Assembly (NCBI RefSeq): GCF_000315625.1
Contig: NW_005434624.1
Span: 451,100-515,099 of the forward strand
Reading direction: 5' to 3'
DNA: 64,000 bases
Source: Guillardia theta CCMP2712
Taxonomy: Eukaryota; Cryptophyceae; Pyrenomonadales; Geminigeraceae
In this document: one piece after another, positions 36,604-46,897 of the stretch
Layout: every line of letters begins with the position of its first letter
How positions within the stretch are numbered: the first letter of the stretch is position 1
Program-made: the position numbers and the translations under genes
The notes under the pieces: model-generated
Database searches by the model: none
What the model was told of the DNA's origin: nothing
What the model saw: only the letters and a program-made list of their open reading frames with translations

Positions 36604-37894
36604 TCCACGCTGAGCTCAACCAACGAGTTCACATCAAATCACCTGAGTAGGATAATAGAAAGGATACGCCTCTACAAACAGGTGGAACATGGCATGCCGT
36701 ATGTTGCTGAATGAAACGCTGTCAAGAATACAGCGCATGCAAACCACCTGCAACACTCCTTCGAACACAAGTCGAACCAAGCGAACCTCCACAGCACTCT
36801 TCTCATTGCCATGCTATTCGTACGATGGTATCTTTGCCCTGTGTGTTCGCACGTCCTCTACTTCTTTCTTCCTCTCCTCTCTTCTCCATCCTGCGCTCGT
36901 TCCCGTTGAGAACCCGCATTATGGAGTAGCTGTCATTTTTGGGCAATATTGAAATCAGGCATGAAATTTCGACCACTTTTTAAACTTTGAGCCCGACCGC
37001 ACCAGACTCGGGGCCCCGGGCCAGTCGGGCCAGGACTGGCGCGGGCGGGCCTCCGATCGGACGGGTGAACATTCGATGATCGGACTGGCACGACGTTAGT
37101 ACGTTACAAGCCAGCCTGGGCCAGGCCGGGCGGCCCAGTACCGTGACTCACGTGCCGTCATGCGGCAGTGCGGACGGGGTGACGGCAGTGCCAGTGTGAT
37201 CCGGCGCCGATGATAATCGCTACCAGCCGTGCCAGTCATCTAGATTATCTTAGTAGTATTCGCGAGCAAAAACCGTCACAGGCTCCGCCGAGGCTCAAAC
37301 TCAGATCTCAGTGTTGCAGCTGAGGTCGCCGATGATCTGCCCGGCGCACTGTGACTGATCATTAGTGACTTCGCCGATGAAGTTCGGCATACTGCTGAGT
37401 ACAAGCCTAACTTGACAAATGCCGCCAACCAGTGGCATGCTCCGACTATCGGCAGCCGCCCGGCCCCGGTACCGTCTGGCAGCGGCGGGCTGTTTGAGCC
37501 GCTGAGCCTCGGAGCCCTGCCGCCCAGCTGCCCCACCGTGCGCACCGAGGGAGTTTAGAGGGGGTACTGAAGCCTTCAACTGAACTGCCAGCCTTGAAGC
37601 GGCCTGTCGGCGGCGGCGGCTGCTGCCAAGTCAGTGGCAAGAAACAATATTAGCAAGAAACAATATTATCACGAGTCAACAATATTATGACGAGTTATTC
37701 TTTAATTAAAGTGAAGTGATTGTCATAGTACTTTGAGCGGCAGAGATGCACTGATGGGGGGCTCTCAGGCTACCCTGGCATAGTAAGATGATGCAATATG
37801 ATTGATTCAACAACTGTGACGGTCACTCGAGGAATCTTCAAGCAGCAGACATTTCACTACCTGCGGGCCCCGCACTGCGGCACTGCATGCCTCT
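36604..37894. other. Intergenic region with GC-rich island
   Basis: No gene is supported. About 36975-37620 is GC-rich with repeated CCGGGCC/GGCCCGG and GCCAGTC-type words, similar to the other islands. About 37640-37700 has a short repeat of CAATATTA units. The remainder is unremarkable. Confidence 0.55.
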
Positions 37895-40255
37895 TTACAT
37901 GATTCGAGAGCCGCAGTAGATGCAGAAGTGTTGATCAAAGCTTGCCGCGCTCTTGCACTTTGGACAGAAGCTTCCGCTTGGTATGCTGTCCAGAGTAGAC
38001 TCAGAAGCCTCTCTCGTCGAGCCTGCAGGATAAGTCTGTTTGCGTTGTCGGGAACTTGAATACGAGTAAAAGTATGCGCTTCCCAAGAGAATGATTGGTA
38101 TGAGGATTAAGATTGTTCCACCGAGGGCGTTTGAGGTCACCATCCCGAACCCAACAGAAATCAGAGAAATGATCATTGTGAACACCACTAAGTAAACATA
38201 TCCCCTGACGAACCCATTTTGATTCAAGAACCAATTTGGCAGAGTGATTCCCAGACATTTGTTTCCATGGAAGCAGTCATTCGTTTGCTGCTGCTCCATG
38301 CAAAAGAATTCAGGTGGATAATGGCTGTGTCTGGACTTGTGACACCACTTGCAGCGCGAGCCTGGCAGGCCTGTTGTTCCTTCATATCTCCTTCCCTCCA
38401 AGTAACGCTCCTGAGCCTCGCGCAGCTGATGCTGCATGGAGCTGTTCCTTGCCATGATCACCCTGTCTCGCTCGGTTACAGGGTTCTGCAAGAAGAACTT
38501 CGATGAATCTCTTCGTTCAAACAGAACGTAGTTGCTATCTTGAACCGAGTGCCTGGCGAGGAAAAAAGCTTGTCTCAGACTTGACTCACCGCATCTCCCA
38601 AGTTGTTCATAGAAGAGTTGCGAAAACTTGATTGCAGTTTCGTCCCCCACAGGACCGATATGCCCAATGGCAAAATCGACCACTTTTGTTACGGCTTCAG
38701 CGAATTCGTGAGAATGGCAAGCATTGATGACCACGACACGGATTCTAGAAGTTGTATCATGCGTCGGATTCAAGTGGCTGAGAAGTGCAGTGATATTCTT
38801 TGGGCTTTCCGTTTGCCCGAAGAGTTCAAGTCCTTGCATATTCCCATGGCAAGCAAAGTGTAGAATAGTTGGTCGATTTGCCTGTACCTTGTTGATCAAA
38901 GATTGAACGTCAGCAAAGACATCATAGAAGAAAGTGAGATTCTCCTTCCAAGATACAGCCCCATGTAGCTTCGTAAAGCATTCCTGGACTTTCTCGGCTT
39001 CAAGCTTAATCTGTAGCTCAGCGTTGTAAGAGTTGTTTGCTCCAAGAAAAAGTATTGATACGCTAGATTCAGCGGCATTTGGCAAACCACTCCCAAGCGA
39101 TTTGATGCCCTCTGCTATCATTTGCTTTGTTTGGTTCTGTTTCTCATCATGTGCTTTACCGCTCGCGATTCTTTCTAACTTGACTTCCATGGAAGCTTTC
39201 TTCGTGAAGATGTTGTAATGAGACATTGTCACTATGGAGGCATTATCCGGATCAAGATCTGATCTGAGCTGATTGATTCCGGCGACTTCAAGTCTCTCAA
39301 AATGATGAGGATACTCTTCCTTCAATGCCAGGAGAAAAGTATTCCATGGCACGCTCTTGTCATTGAAGAAATATTCCATCCAGAATGCTCTTGCTGCTTC
39401 ATTCTGAATTTTCAGCTGAGAGTCCAAGTTTGTCGAGTATGAAGCTCCCAAAGGATCTGTTTCGATTCGTACATCGGGAAGAGCAAAGATCTCCATCTCA
39501 TGAACCTCCTCTAAACTCCCTCGAATCTTCTTGTTTGTTTGAAGCACGGATCCAGTCTCTATGATGGGAACATGCTTCAGGATGCTCTCTTCTGCCAGAA
39601 TGAGGAGCTTTCTTACTCGCTCATACATCTTCTTCGATGACTCGTTCTTGATATCAGCCCGAGGAATGTGAGCTGGGATCGACCACCTCCATTGGATGTC
39701 TTCTTGGATGAGCAGACCTTGGTTGAAATAATATGACTTCCAAGAATTCTTCAGCTCTGGTTTGGTCGGAAGTATAGTCTGGCCATGCTTCATTTGTTGC
39801 CACCGTCCAGCAGAATCGTCAAAGAAAGCAAGACGCATGTTTACCGATGTCAGCTCCGCCGCTCGTTTTGAGGGCGGTGTCTTGAGACGTGTAGACCACT
39901 TCATGAATGTATGTCCATGCAGAACAAAACGCAAATCTTTCATGGTGGATCGGTTGAACTTGAAGAACCAGGCTCTTTCCAACAATCCATCTTCCAACTT
40001 CAATCCATTGTTCGACATGTCCTTAAAAGGGAAGTCGATAACCACAGAAGTGGAAATGCTATTTTTGTACTGATCAGAATCAATGAGATCGCACAATTCG
40101 AGCCATCTGGCATAGATCTCATCATTCACCATCTGATTTGAGCTGTCACGGTAAAGCTCATCGTGTGTGTCTCCATCCGAGAACAGCATGGAGATCTCAT
40201 CATGATATTGATCGAAAGGCATGACCTGAACGCAGCAAGGCATCACACCCAGCAA
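37895..40255 (-). CDS. CHAT-domain (caspase-like) protease with membrane helices and zinc ribbon, 786 aa
   Basis: Single long ORF. About residues 410-590 form a CHAT protease domain: start SILFLGANNSYNAEL, catalytic His in HFACHG (about 467), catalytic Cys in VINACHSHEF (about 512), then GHIGPVGDETAIKFSQLFY. CHAT proteases are caspase relatives related to separase, and in bacteria many serve immunity. Residues 1-400 are unassigned, with a helical block at about 290-390. Two hydrophobic helices lie at about 685-735, followed by a C-terminal zinc ribbon CPKCKSAA..CIYCGSRIM. A Cys/His-rich patch (CKWCHKSRHSH) precedes the helices. The protein is likely membrane-anchored with the protease on one face. 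The true start may be the ATG 12 codons in (MPFDQYHD), because a CAG acceptor-like site lies just before it. Confidence 0.85.
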   Translation of the reverse strand: MLGVMPCCVQVMPFDQYHDEISMLFSDGDTHDELYRDSSNQMVNDEIYARWLELCDLIDSDQYKNSISTSVVIDFPFKDMSNNGLKLEDGLLERAWFFKFNRSTMKDLRFVLHGHTFMKWSTRLKTPPSKRAAELTSVNMRLAFFDDSAGRWQQMKHGQTILPTKPELKNSWKSYYFNQGLLIQEDIQWRWSIPAHIPRADIKNESSKKMYERVRKLLILAEESILKHVPIIETGSVLQTNKKIRGSLEEVHEMEIFALPDVRIETDPLGASYSTNLDSQLKIQNEAARAFWMEYFFNDKSVPWNTFLLALKEEYPHHFERLEVAGINQLRSDLDPDNASIVTMSHYNIFTKKASMEVKLERIASGKAHDEKQNQTKQMIAEGIKSLGSGLPNAAESSVSILFLGANNSYNAELQIKLEAEKVQECFTKLHGAVSWKENLTFFYDVFADVQSLINKVQANRPTILHFACHGNMQGLELFGQTESPKNITALLSHLNPTHDTTSRIRVVVINACHSHEFAEAVTKVVDFAIGHIGPVGDETAIKFSQLFYEQLGRCGESSLRQAFFLARHSVQDSNYVLFERRDSSKFFLQNPVTERDRVIMARNSSMQHQLREAQERYLEGRRYEGTTGLPGSRCKWCHKSRHSHYPPEFFCMEQQQTNDCFHGNKCLGITLPNWFLNQNGFVRGYVYLVVFTMIISLISVGFGMVTSNALGGTILILIPIILLGSAYFYSYSSSRQRKQTYPAGSTREASESTLDSIPSGSFCPKCKSAASFDQHFCIYCGSRIM

Positions 40256-40875
40256 CAGGACTCAGCGGCTGCCGGGAAGGCAGCATGGCTTACCTTGGTC
40301 ATTTGTGCTCAGAGCGAGGTGGGGACCCTGTTGCGGCTCTCAGGACCTTCTTTTTTAGCTTTGAAATTGTGACCGTTAGTAGTCCCCCCTTCGAGTTCAA
40401 CAAGTTCCGACTGGGATCGGACACCGTCGCCGGGCCCGCTCGAGCGCGCCCGGCACTGACGCGGCCACGTTGACGCGATGGCATGATGATGCCCGGCCAG
40501 TCAGACGGTCCGTGACACTGTGACCCGCCGCCGCCGGCAGGCCAGGCCATCCGATCGGAGGCCCACTGCCAGGATGAATCACTATTGTCATCGCTACTAT
40601 ATGATGCTGACCGGGCAGCAGGTCCGAAACTCGTCGGGAAAGTACCGCACGGTCCGATCGGACTGAGTCGGATCGGATCGACGGTTCATCCGATCGGCGT
40701 GACTCCCGCCGCCGGAGTCCAAAGTCATTCAATTTTTAGGTAAAAAATTTACGATTGACAATATATACAAACGCATGATTTTTCCACCCTGCAAATTTCA
40801 TATACACCTCATCTCAAGTTATATAGCATCACAATCAAAATGAATACAAGGAAGCCCAGTCGTTCTACAGAAAAG
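40256..40875. other. Intergenic GC-rich island
   Basis: No gene is seen. About 40380-40710 is GC-rich with CCGGGCCCG and GATCGGA words, like the islands near 3600, 13700, 33100 and 37100. About 40735-40870 is AT-rich and probably 3' flank of the next gene. Confidence 0.55.
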
Positions 40876-43800
40876 TTAAGAGATTGGTACTCTGCACGCT
40901 AATTTCACCTGTTCTTCCGTGCTGATCCCATCCATGCAAGCTGACTTCAAATCATCCTCTTGCTGCACTCTGTGATGAGATACGGCAAGGAGATACGAAA
41001 TAATAACCATTTGCTGCTCCTGTTGGGCATCCATCCACGTGACAACTTCATTTAAGTTTCCCGCGCCAAGGGACAAGACATCTTCTGCAGCCATACTCTG
41101 ACATCAACCATTAGAACAGATATCGAGAGTTCACAACTTAAACCCTGCCTCATTAGGATTTGTTAATATCTTGGTTTCAGCTGCTCCAGCAATTTCCTTG
41201 CTCTGTGAGCACCGTGTCAAGTGCAACAGCCCAAACAAACAGAGTTGCTCAAACCTGCTCGGCACCTAAAATGGAGTCCAGAAGATCCTCACTGTTTTCA
41301 GTGTCTGTCCCTGCAGACATTGAAGTCGTCTGCCAACAAACTCAGCAAATACTTGTACATTCCTCAAAGACATTTTTTACCGTAGTAGAGGTAGCGCTCG
41401 ACTGAGCCCCGCGGCGATGGGGATCATCGTTTACATTTTCACGAACCCTAGAGTAATCAACGTCCATCATGTTCATTGGGTTACTTTGTCCATCTTTGGA
41501 TGACGCTGCTGCCGTGGTCCTCCCGTTCCACACTTCAATAGGATAGCTACCTTGAAACAAAGTTCTAGAGTCTGAAAGTCCATAGGGAAACTGATAGGGC
41601 AGCGAGCTATTGGAGTTCAAACCATACTGAAGGTAGCCATTGCTGTTAGCAGAATAACCGCTCCCCGTTTCACCAAAAATACTTCTCGTGCCATCCGGGT
41701 AGGTGCAAGAATTGAACGGAATATCCTGATACAAGTAATTCTGAACAGGCCTGACTATTTTCATATTCTGCTGCTCTTCAAAAAGCTTCTGTACCAAAAT
41801 CATGGTGGAGTAGTTGTTATGAGCCAGGGTATGGAAGCTCAGTTGCACCTGTTGGAAGAGACCAACCAAATCAGCTCTGGATCCGGCCACCGTGCTTGGC
41901 AGTAAAATGTCATCAGATAGCCGTGACTGAGTTTCCGAATCAATGAGCGTGCGGTCTTTAGGCGCAAGGACTATGACAAAAAATCTCTCCTTGAGAGCAG
42001 CAATTTTCTGCAAGAGAAAAGAAAAAAAACAAAAGATGTCAATGACGCGAAAGAGGCACAAGATAAGAACGAGCACATACTTGCACAAAGGCAGAGCCAG
42101 ATGGGTGTTTGTCGATGGCACCCACTCCAGGAAGAAATCCATACTCAGAGGTGGGACCACTGCCTGCGTATCGAAATGCAATATCTGCTGCAAGATGGCT
42201 GGGCTCCAGCAACGACGGCGGAAAGTTATTCATGGAGCTGTGCGGGCTTGCATTATACGAGGAAATGACACCACGGCTGATGGCTAGGTTCAAAAGCCTC
42301 TTGAGCCAGTGCGCAAGATGCATTGCAGCGCGAAGTCTCACATTCACCGTTCGACTTGCAAATATGTAGCCATTCTCATCCGTTGGCGGCGCAACTCGCA
42401 TGTGTGCAAAGGAGAAGCCTTGTGCTGACACATATTCCAGGTATGCTATTATAATGCTGGTCAATATATCCTGTCGTTCTGAACCGCGCTCTTCGGAATA
42501 AAGTGGTGTCGAATCAATACATTCTAAAAATACACGGCCTGCATTTGAGGGCGGACAGGCCCTTCCATATTCGTGAACGTACATGCCAAAGAAAACCACC
42601 TCGGAACCATTCGGAAATTTACGAAATGCAAGGATGCTTTTACATCTGTATGAACACCAAGAATATGACCTTGCATTGACCTTGCTCAAGGGTTCGGGAA
42701 GTTGCTTATATACATCTTTGTCACTGACCACCTTGACGACCAACTCTGATGGATTCGGTATGGTCATTCGAGCTCGTGCTGTCAAGAAATCACCAAGAGG
42801 CGTCGAAACAAGATCTTCTGGTCTGTAACGTATCGAACGGGTGGGAATGGAGCTTGAAGCGCAGTCCTGCAAGCCACATTGAAAATGTGCTCTACCTGAG
42901 CTGGTCGGATCGTATAGTGCGCAGACGTGATGGAAAGCTCTGTTGCACACATTACACCGCACATATCTGTGGTCATCAACTGGATCATGCTGGCAGCGAC
43001 AACAATCTATCGTGTCAGTCGCTTCCATTGCTGCAGGTAGAGTAGGTGAAGCAGACTTTAGTGGCGGCAGTGTCGATTTGCTCCTTTTCGAATTGCTCGG
43101 CAGATTTCTATTACTTTCCATTTGGCACTCCATCGTATGTCGCTTAGTACTGGCATCCACAATCGGGAAACCGTAACTTCTCTGAGGGATGTAATTCAGG
43201 AGGACAGTGACCTGATATTGATCCACTAGGTTGAGAACTGCTTCTCCAAATGCCTCTGGAGTCAACCGTTTGTTCAAGAAGGCAGTAACAATATCAAGCA
43301 AAGAAACACGTGCAGATACTGGCAAAGAAGATCGCAGCTGCGACAAAATTTTGCAAATGTATTTCGTGCATCTCTGATGAAGATTTCCTTGTATGCCGTG
43401 AAATCTCCTTCGGAGAGACTCCTGCCTCCGTCGAGCACGCCACTCCTTGTTGATACCCATGGCGCTTTCAGTTTCGTCAGGAAGCGAAGATTGCTGTAGA
43501 GACTTATTTTGGTTCAGACCAAACTGATTGTTTCTGTTCTTTGCGCCAGCAGCTGGACCAGAGGAACCTGCTTGATTACGCAAGAGGGACGTCAACTGAG
43601 GACTGTATGAAGAAATGGAGTTCAAGAAAGTAAGAAATTCGTCATCTGCGAATTTGCCATCCTGACAAGACAAAAGTCAAAAGAGTGAGGAATAAGATGT
43701 TTTCTTACCCGCCAGCACTGGAAGACCGTGTTTGTAGCCAGACGGGCACCTACTGGAAGTTCTTCAAGTGCCCGCATGAGCTCTGGCTCTGGCAGGTTTC

Positions 43801-43909
43801 CGGGAAGAATCTTACTTCCTTTCGCATGAGGGATTCCTCCTTCTTTCTTCACTGTCACATTTTTGATGCCCGGCGACATTTCGCTTCCAACACTGAGCTT
43901 CATTGCCAC
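40876..43909 (-). CDS. CBP/p300-like (KAT11) protein with PHD finger, 901 aa, five exons
   Basis: Exons 43709-43909, 42081-43661, 41381-42007, 41255-41329 and 40876-41097 join in phase (introns 47, 73, 51 and 157 nt). About residues 285-330 form a PHD-like finger (CCRCQHD, RCNVCNRAFHHVC). About 344-650 is a KAT11 acetyltransferase domain: YRPEDLVSTPLGDFL, VFFGMYVHEYG, ECIDSTPLYSEE, IIIAYLEYVSAQGFSFAH, then ERFFVIVLAP and the LSFHTLAHNNYSTM stretch. These proteins acetylate histones as transcription co-activators. Two positions important in p300 differ. The WACPP block reads RVAPP (Trp to Arg), and the EWY segment reads HWL, losing the catalytic Tyr. The loop before the final strand is also shorter. 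No bromodomain or TAZ finger is present. Activity is doubtful. The last two exons are supported by phase only. Confidence 0.82.
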
Positions 43910-46340
43910 AGGGTGGGCGAAACTTTTGTATCAATTCAATACTCCCAGCCTGCTCCAAGCATCGATTACAGGCAAGCCAGTGGCGTCAGGGAGTTGCTTG
44001 GCTCAGACAGAAATCAACCGAGGCTAAAACGATCCGGGTGCCACTGATAGAGTTAGGTCTAAGGCTAGACTCGGACGGGAAGGAAACAAGGAACGAAGGT
44101 GAAAGGGCACAAGGAAAGCGAGCAGAAGGCACCAGGCAGGAAGAATTCAAGTCGTATGTAGGACAAAAACGAGCAGATCTGATTGCTGAGACAGGTCAAG
44201 GGCAAAATCACTCGAGCACAAGTAGCAGCCGCTTCCCTGCATAAAGGCTCTTCTCCGAAATGTAGGCGGCTGATGTACAACGAGGGTGGGTAGGTTGTGA
44301 ATGAGTGGGTCATGATGGGACATCTGCAGGTACGGTAGAAAGTGGGGGTAGTCTCAGAGAAAACAAGGGGTCATCACCATAAAAAAGGGACCCAAACGGG
44401 ATATGTGGGTATAAAATTACTGGGGTCCTACAATACTTGGTGGGTGGTCAGTGCTGTTTCAGGGAAGAAGCCAGGGTGGGGTGGCATCATGTTGAAATTT
44501 GGGATCAACAGTCTGGAATTCAGCCGAAAGTAAGGATGGAAACAAGGGGGTGGACAGATGCAGGGGGTCAAGGTCAAGCCGTTGCATGAGCGATTGCATA
44601 AGAATTCCCTTTGTGTGCCTTGCTGTGCCGCCGAGCTAAAGTCTCATGCCAATTTCAGGGACTGTCGTGAAATATTTCAAGGAGGCCCAAACAAGAGCAA
44701 ATCCTCGAAAAGAGTGGTTTCAGCTTGGTTAGCGGTGGGTGCTTCTTGCACAAGGAGGGGGTAGGGAGACAGGAATCATGGAGATCGAAGGAGATACGAG
44801 CGAGATTCCATGAGCCCGTTTTAAAAATGTTTATTTAGACACTCAGATAAAAACACTTTTTTGAAAGAGTGAAGAAAAGCAACGGTTTGGGTCCACGAAG
44901 CTCACTGGATAAATGCGATGGTAGGGGGGTAACCAGGGTCCGTTCTACCGTTGGCGACATGGAAGCAGTGAGCCATTCGAGACTGTGGGCTTAATGAAGT
45001 AATTGATAAAAACCTCAGGTTCTCATGTATACAAGACTCCAGTCTAATCGTTTTTGAAACCTCCACGATGAAACAGGAGGGTAGGGTGGAAGGGGCCATG
45101 CGCTGCCATGACCACTGTCTCTACAAGTGTTTTAGATCAGGGTCGGAAGCTCCTACCACCATGCTGGGGAACCGGGTAACCTCCGCGGCTACCCTACCCT
45201 GGCAATCATTATCGAGTTGTTATAATTTCTGGAGGGTGCGGGAACATTGAAATCTGAAGGGGTGGGTAGCCAAATAAATGCCAGGGGGCGAGATTGCACG
45301 AGATACCAGCCTCTTGGTATCTCCCTGACGAGATCATATTTTGGATGCCACGTGACTGCCAGGCTTTATGTCGGCTGACATATAGTAAAACTTCGGTAAA
45401 TCTCAAGATATTTACACCCACGTGTCAGATCGGAGAAGATGTATTTTCGATTTTGTCGCAGTCGAAGCGTTGTTCTTTGGATCCAGCAAAGGGTTGTTCA
45501 GCCTTTTACAGCATTTTGTTTATTTCTTTGTTTCTTTTTGTTTGTTTGGTCACACCCACTGCTGACAGTTTTTATTAGTAGCGGTGTCACGGCGCAGCAC
45601 CGGGCCCTTTGCCGGGCCCGACCATCTAAAAATATGCATGATGGGATCCATGGCAGACTAACAAGCTGAGCGGAAGCACGAGCCGCGGTTCCGTTCCTTG
45701 GCACCCGACAGGTTGCTGCAGAGCCTGAGGGCGTTGCCAATGGCTGATTTCGAAGAGCATGTGGGCGTTGCCGACCGGATCCTCAGCCTCATACCCGTGA
45801 CTGCCAATGGTCATAACAGTCACGGTGGTTACAAGATGATGGGACCATGTCGAGGCTGCCGCACCTTCCGAGCCCTTCAAGTATCGACTTTATGTCTCGA
45901 AACTCTCAAGACAAAAGCTAGCAAGAAATGATACACTGCCGGGGTACTAGCAAGTCCGTGTGTTCGCTGAAGTCGTACCCACCGAATGATGCAATGTGAT
46001 CCAGGTCAATGCATACAGTACTGATATGACACTATCCTGATACTTTTCGAAGTATCTGCAAACTCCTTTATCGGAGCCCAATCAATCGTCCGTGCCAAAG
46101 CGATGACCTCTTTTCCTCCTCATTTCCTTTTCTACAAATCGTGAGAGGAAAACAAAGTTGGTGTGAGAAGGGACAGGAGGAGATGAGAGGTGAGCAGTCC
46201 AGGAGAGGTTGAGAATGATGTGCACAGCAGGTCAGGAACAGAGCAGGTGAGGATGAAGCGAATTGATGGTTTCATGAGGAATCGATGAGAGGGGAGGAGC
46301 AGAGGTGAAGAGGACAAAAAGGATAGCAACACACGAGTGT
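43910..46340. other. Long intergenic region with GGGGTAG tracts
   Basis: No gene is convincingly supported over about 2.4 kb. About 44280-45250 is rich in GGGTAG/CTACCC words. A small GC-rich patch lies at 45575-45630 (CCGGGCCC..GCCGGGCCCG). Open frames on the plus strand at about 45698-45931 look partly protein-like, but have no splice or domain support. Confidence 0.5.
44280..45250. repeat. GGGTAGG / CCTACCC-rich tract
   Basis: Scattered GGGTAGG, GGGGGTAG and GGTAGGGTGG words lie mostly in the G-rich orientation, turning to CTACCCTACCC near 45190. It matches the texture of the tracts at 33360, 49235 and 57405. Confidence 0.6.
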
Positions 46341-46379
46341 GTAGGAGATGAGGGGATTGAAGTTGAATGCTAGCGAATG

Positions 46380-46765
46380 CTAGCGGCTGGTGCAGGAGAT
46401 TGATGGGAAAGCTCTCACTCGCTCTCAGCGTTGTCCTACAAGATAACATCTGCTTCGAGATATCAACACAGCATGAGTGTCTTCTGTCCACCAGTAGCTT
46501 GGTGACCGATTCAATTTTTGGCGACCGATTCAAGATAATGCGATCCACTACATTGCAGAGCTGAAATTGGTCTGAATGAACTTACCACTTGTGTGCGGAG
46601 TCCAGTGCTGCAACATCAGCCAAAGTTGTGAGGCAAAACCTCTTCTCCTGACTGGAGCGCTTCTTGCTCTTGGCAAATATCCTCAATCATGTTCATCGCC
46701 ATAGGAACTTTGAAATCAATCTTGCTTGGCTGCAACCCCCGGCAATGCCTCTGGAGAATAGAACC
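46380..46765 (-). CDS. Possible small spliced gene or remnant
   Basis: Two stretches look protein-coding on the minus strand. About 46620-46753 reads LQPSKIDFKVPMAMNMIEDI and continues with EQEALQSGEE. About 46400-46570 reads VVDRIILNRSPKIESVTKLL and continues to CCVDISKQM. A short ALDSAHKW-like piece could lie between. The splice junctions could not be fixed and both ends are open. I do not recognise the family. It may be a small gene, an exon of the upstream SprT-type locus, or a decayed copy. Confidence 0.25.
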
Positions 46766-46897
46766 CTAACTGCGGTGCTTCGAGAGATGCAATTTTAAGG
46801 ATGATTCACTTTTTAAATTCAAAAACATCACATGTATTCCTTACAATCGAAAGTTCCACTCTACCAGGACGATGCGCGTACCATGCAGGTATCAATC

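Noticed and set aside
45698-45931. Plus-strand frame of 77 codons (MAPDRLLQSL start)
   Set aside because: It is partly protein-like, but it is short, ends in unrelated sequence and has no supporting exon; it was left as intergenic.
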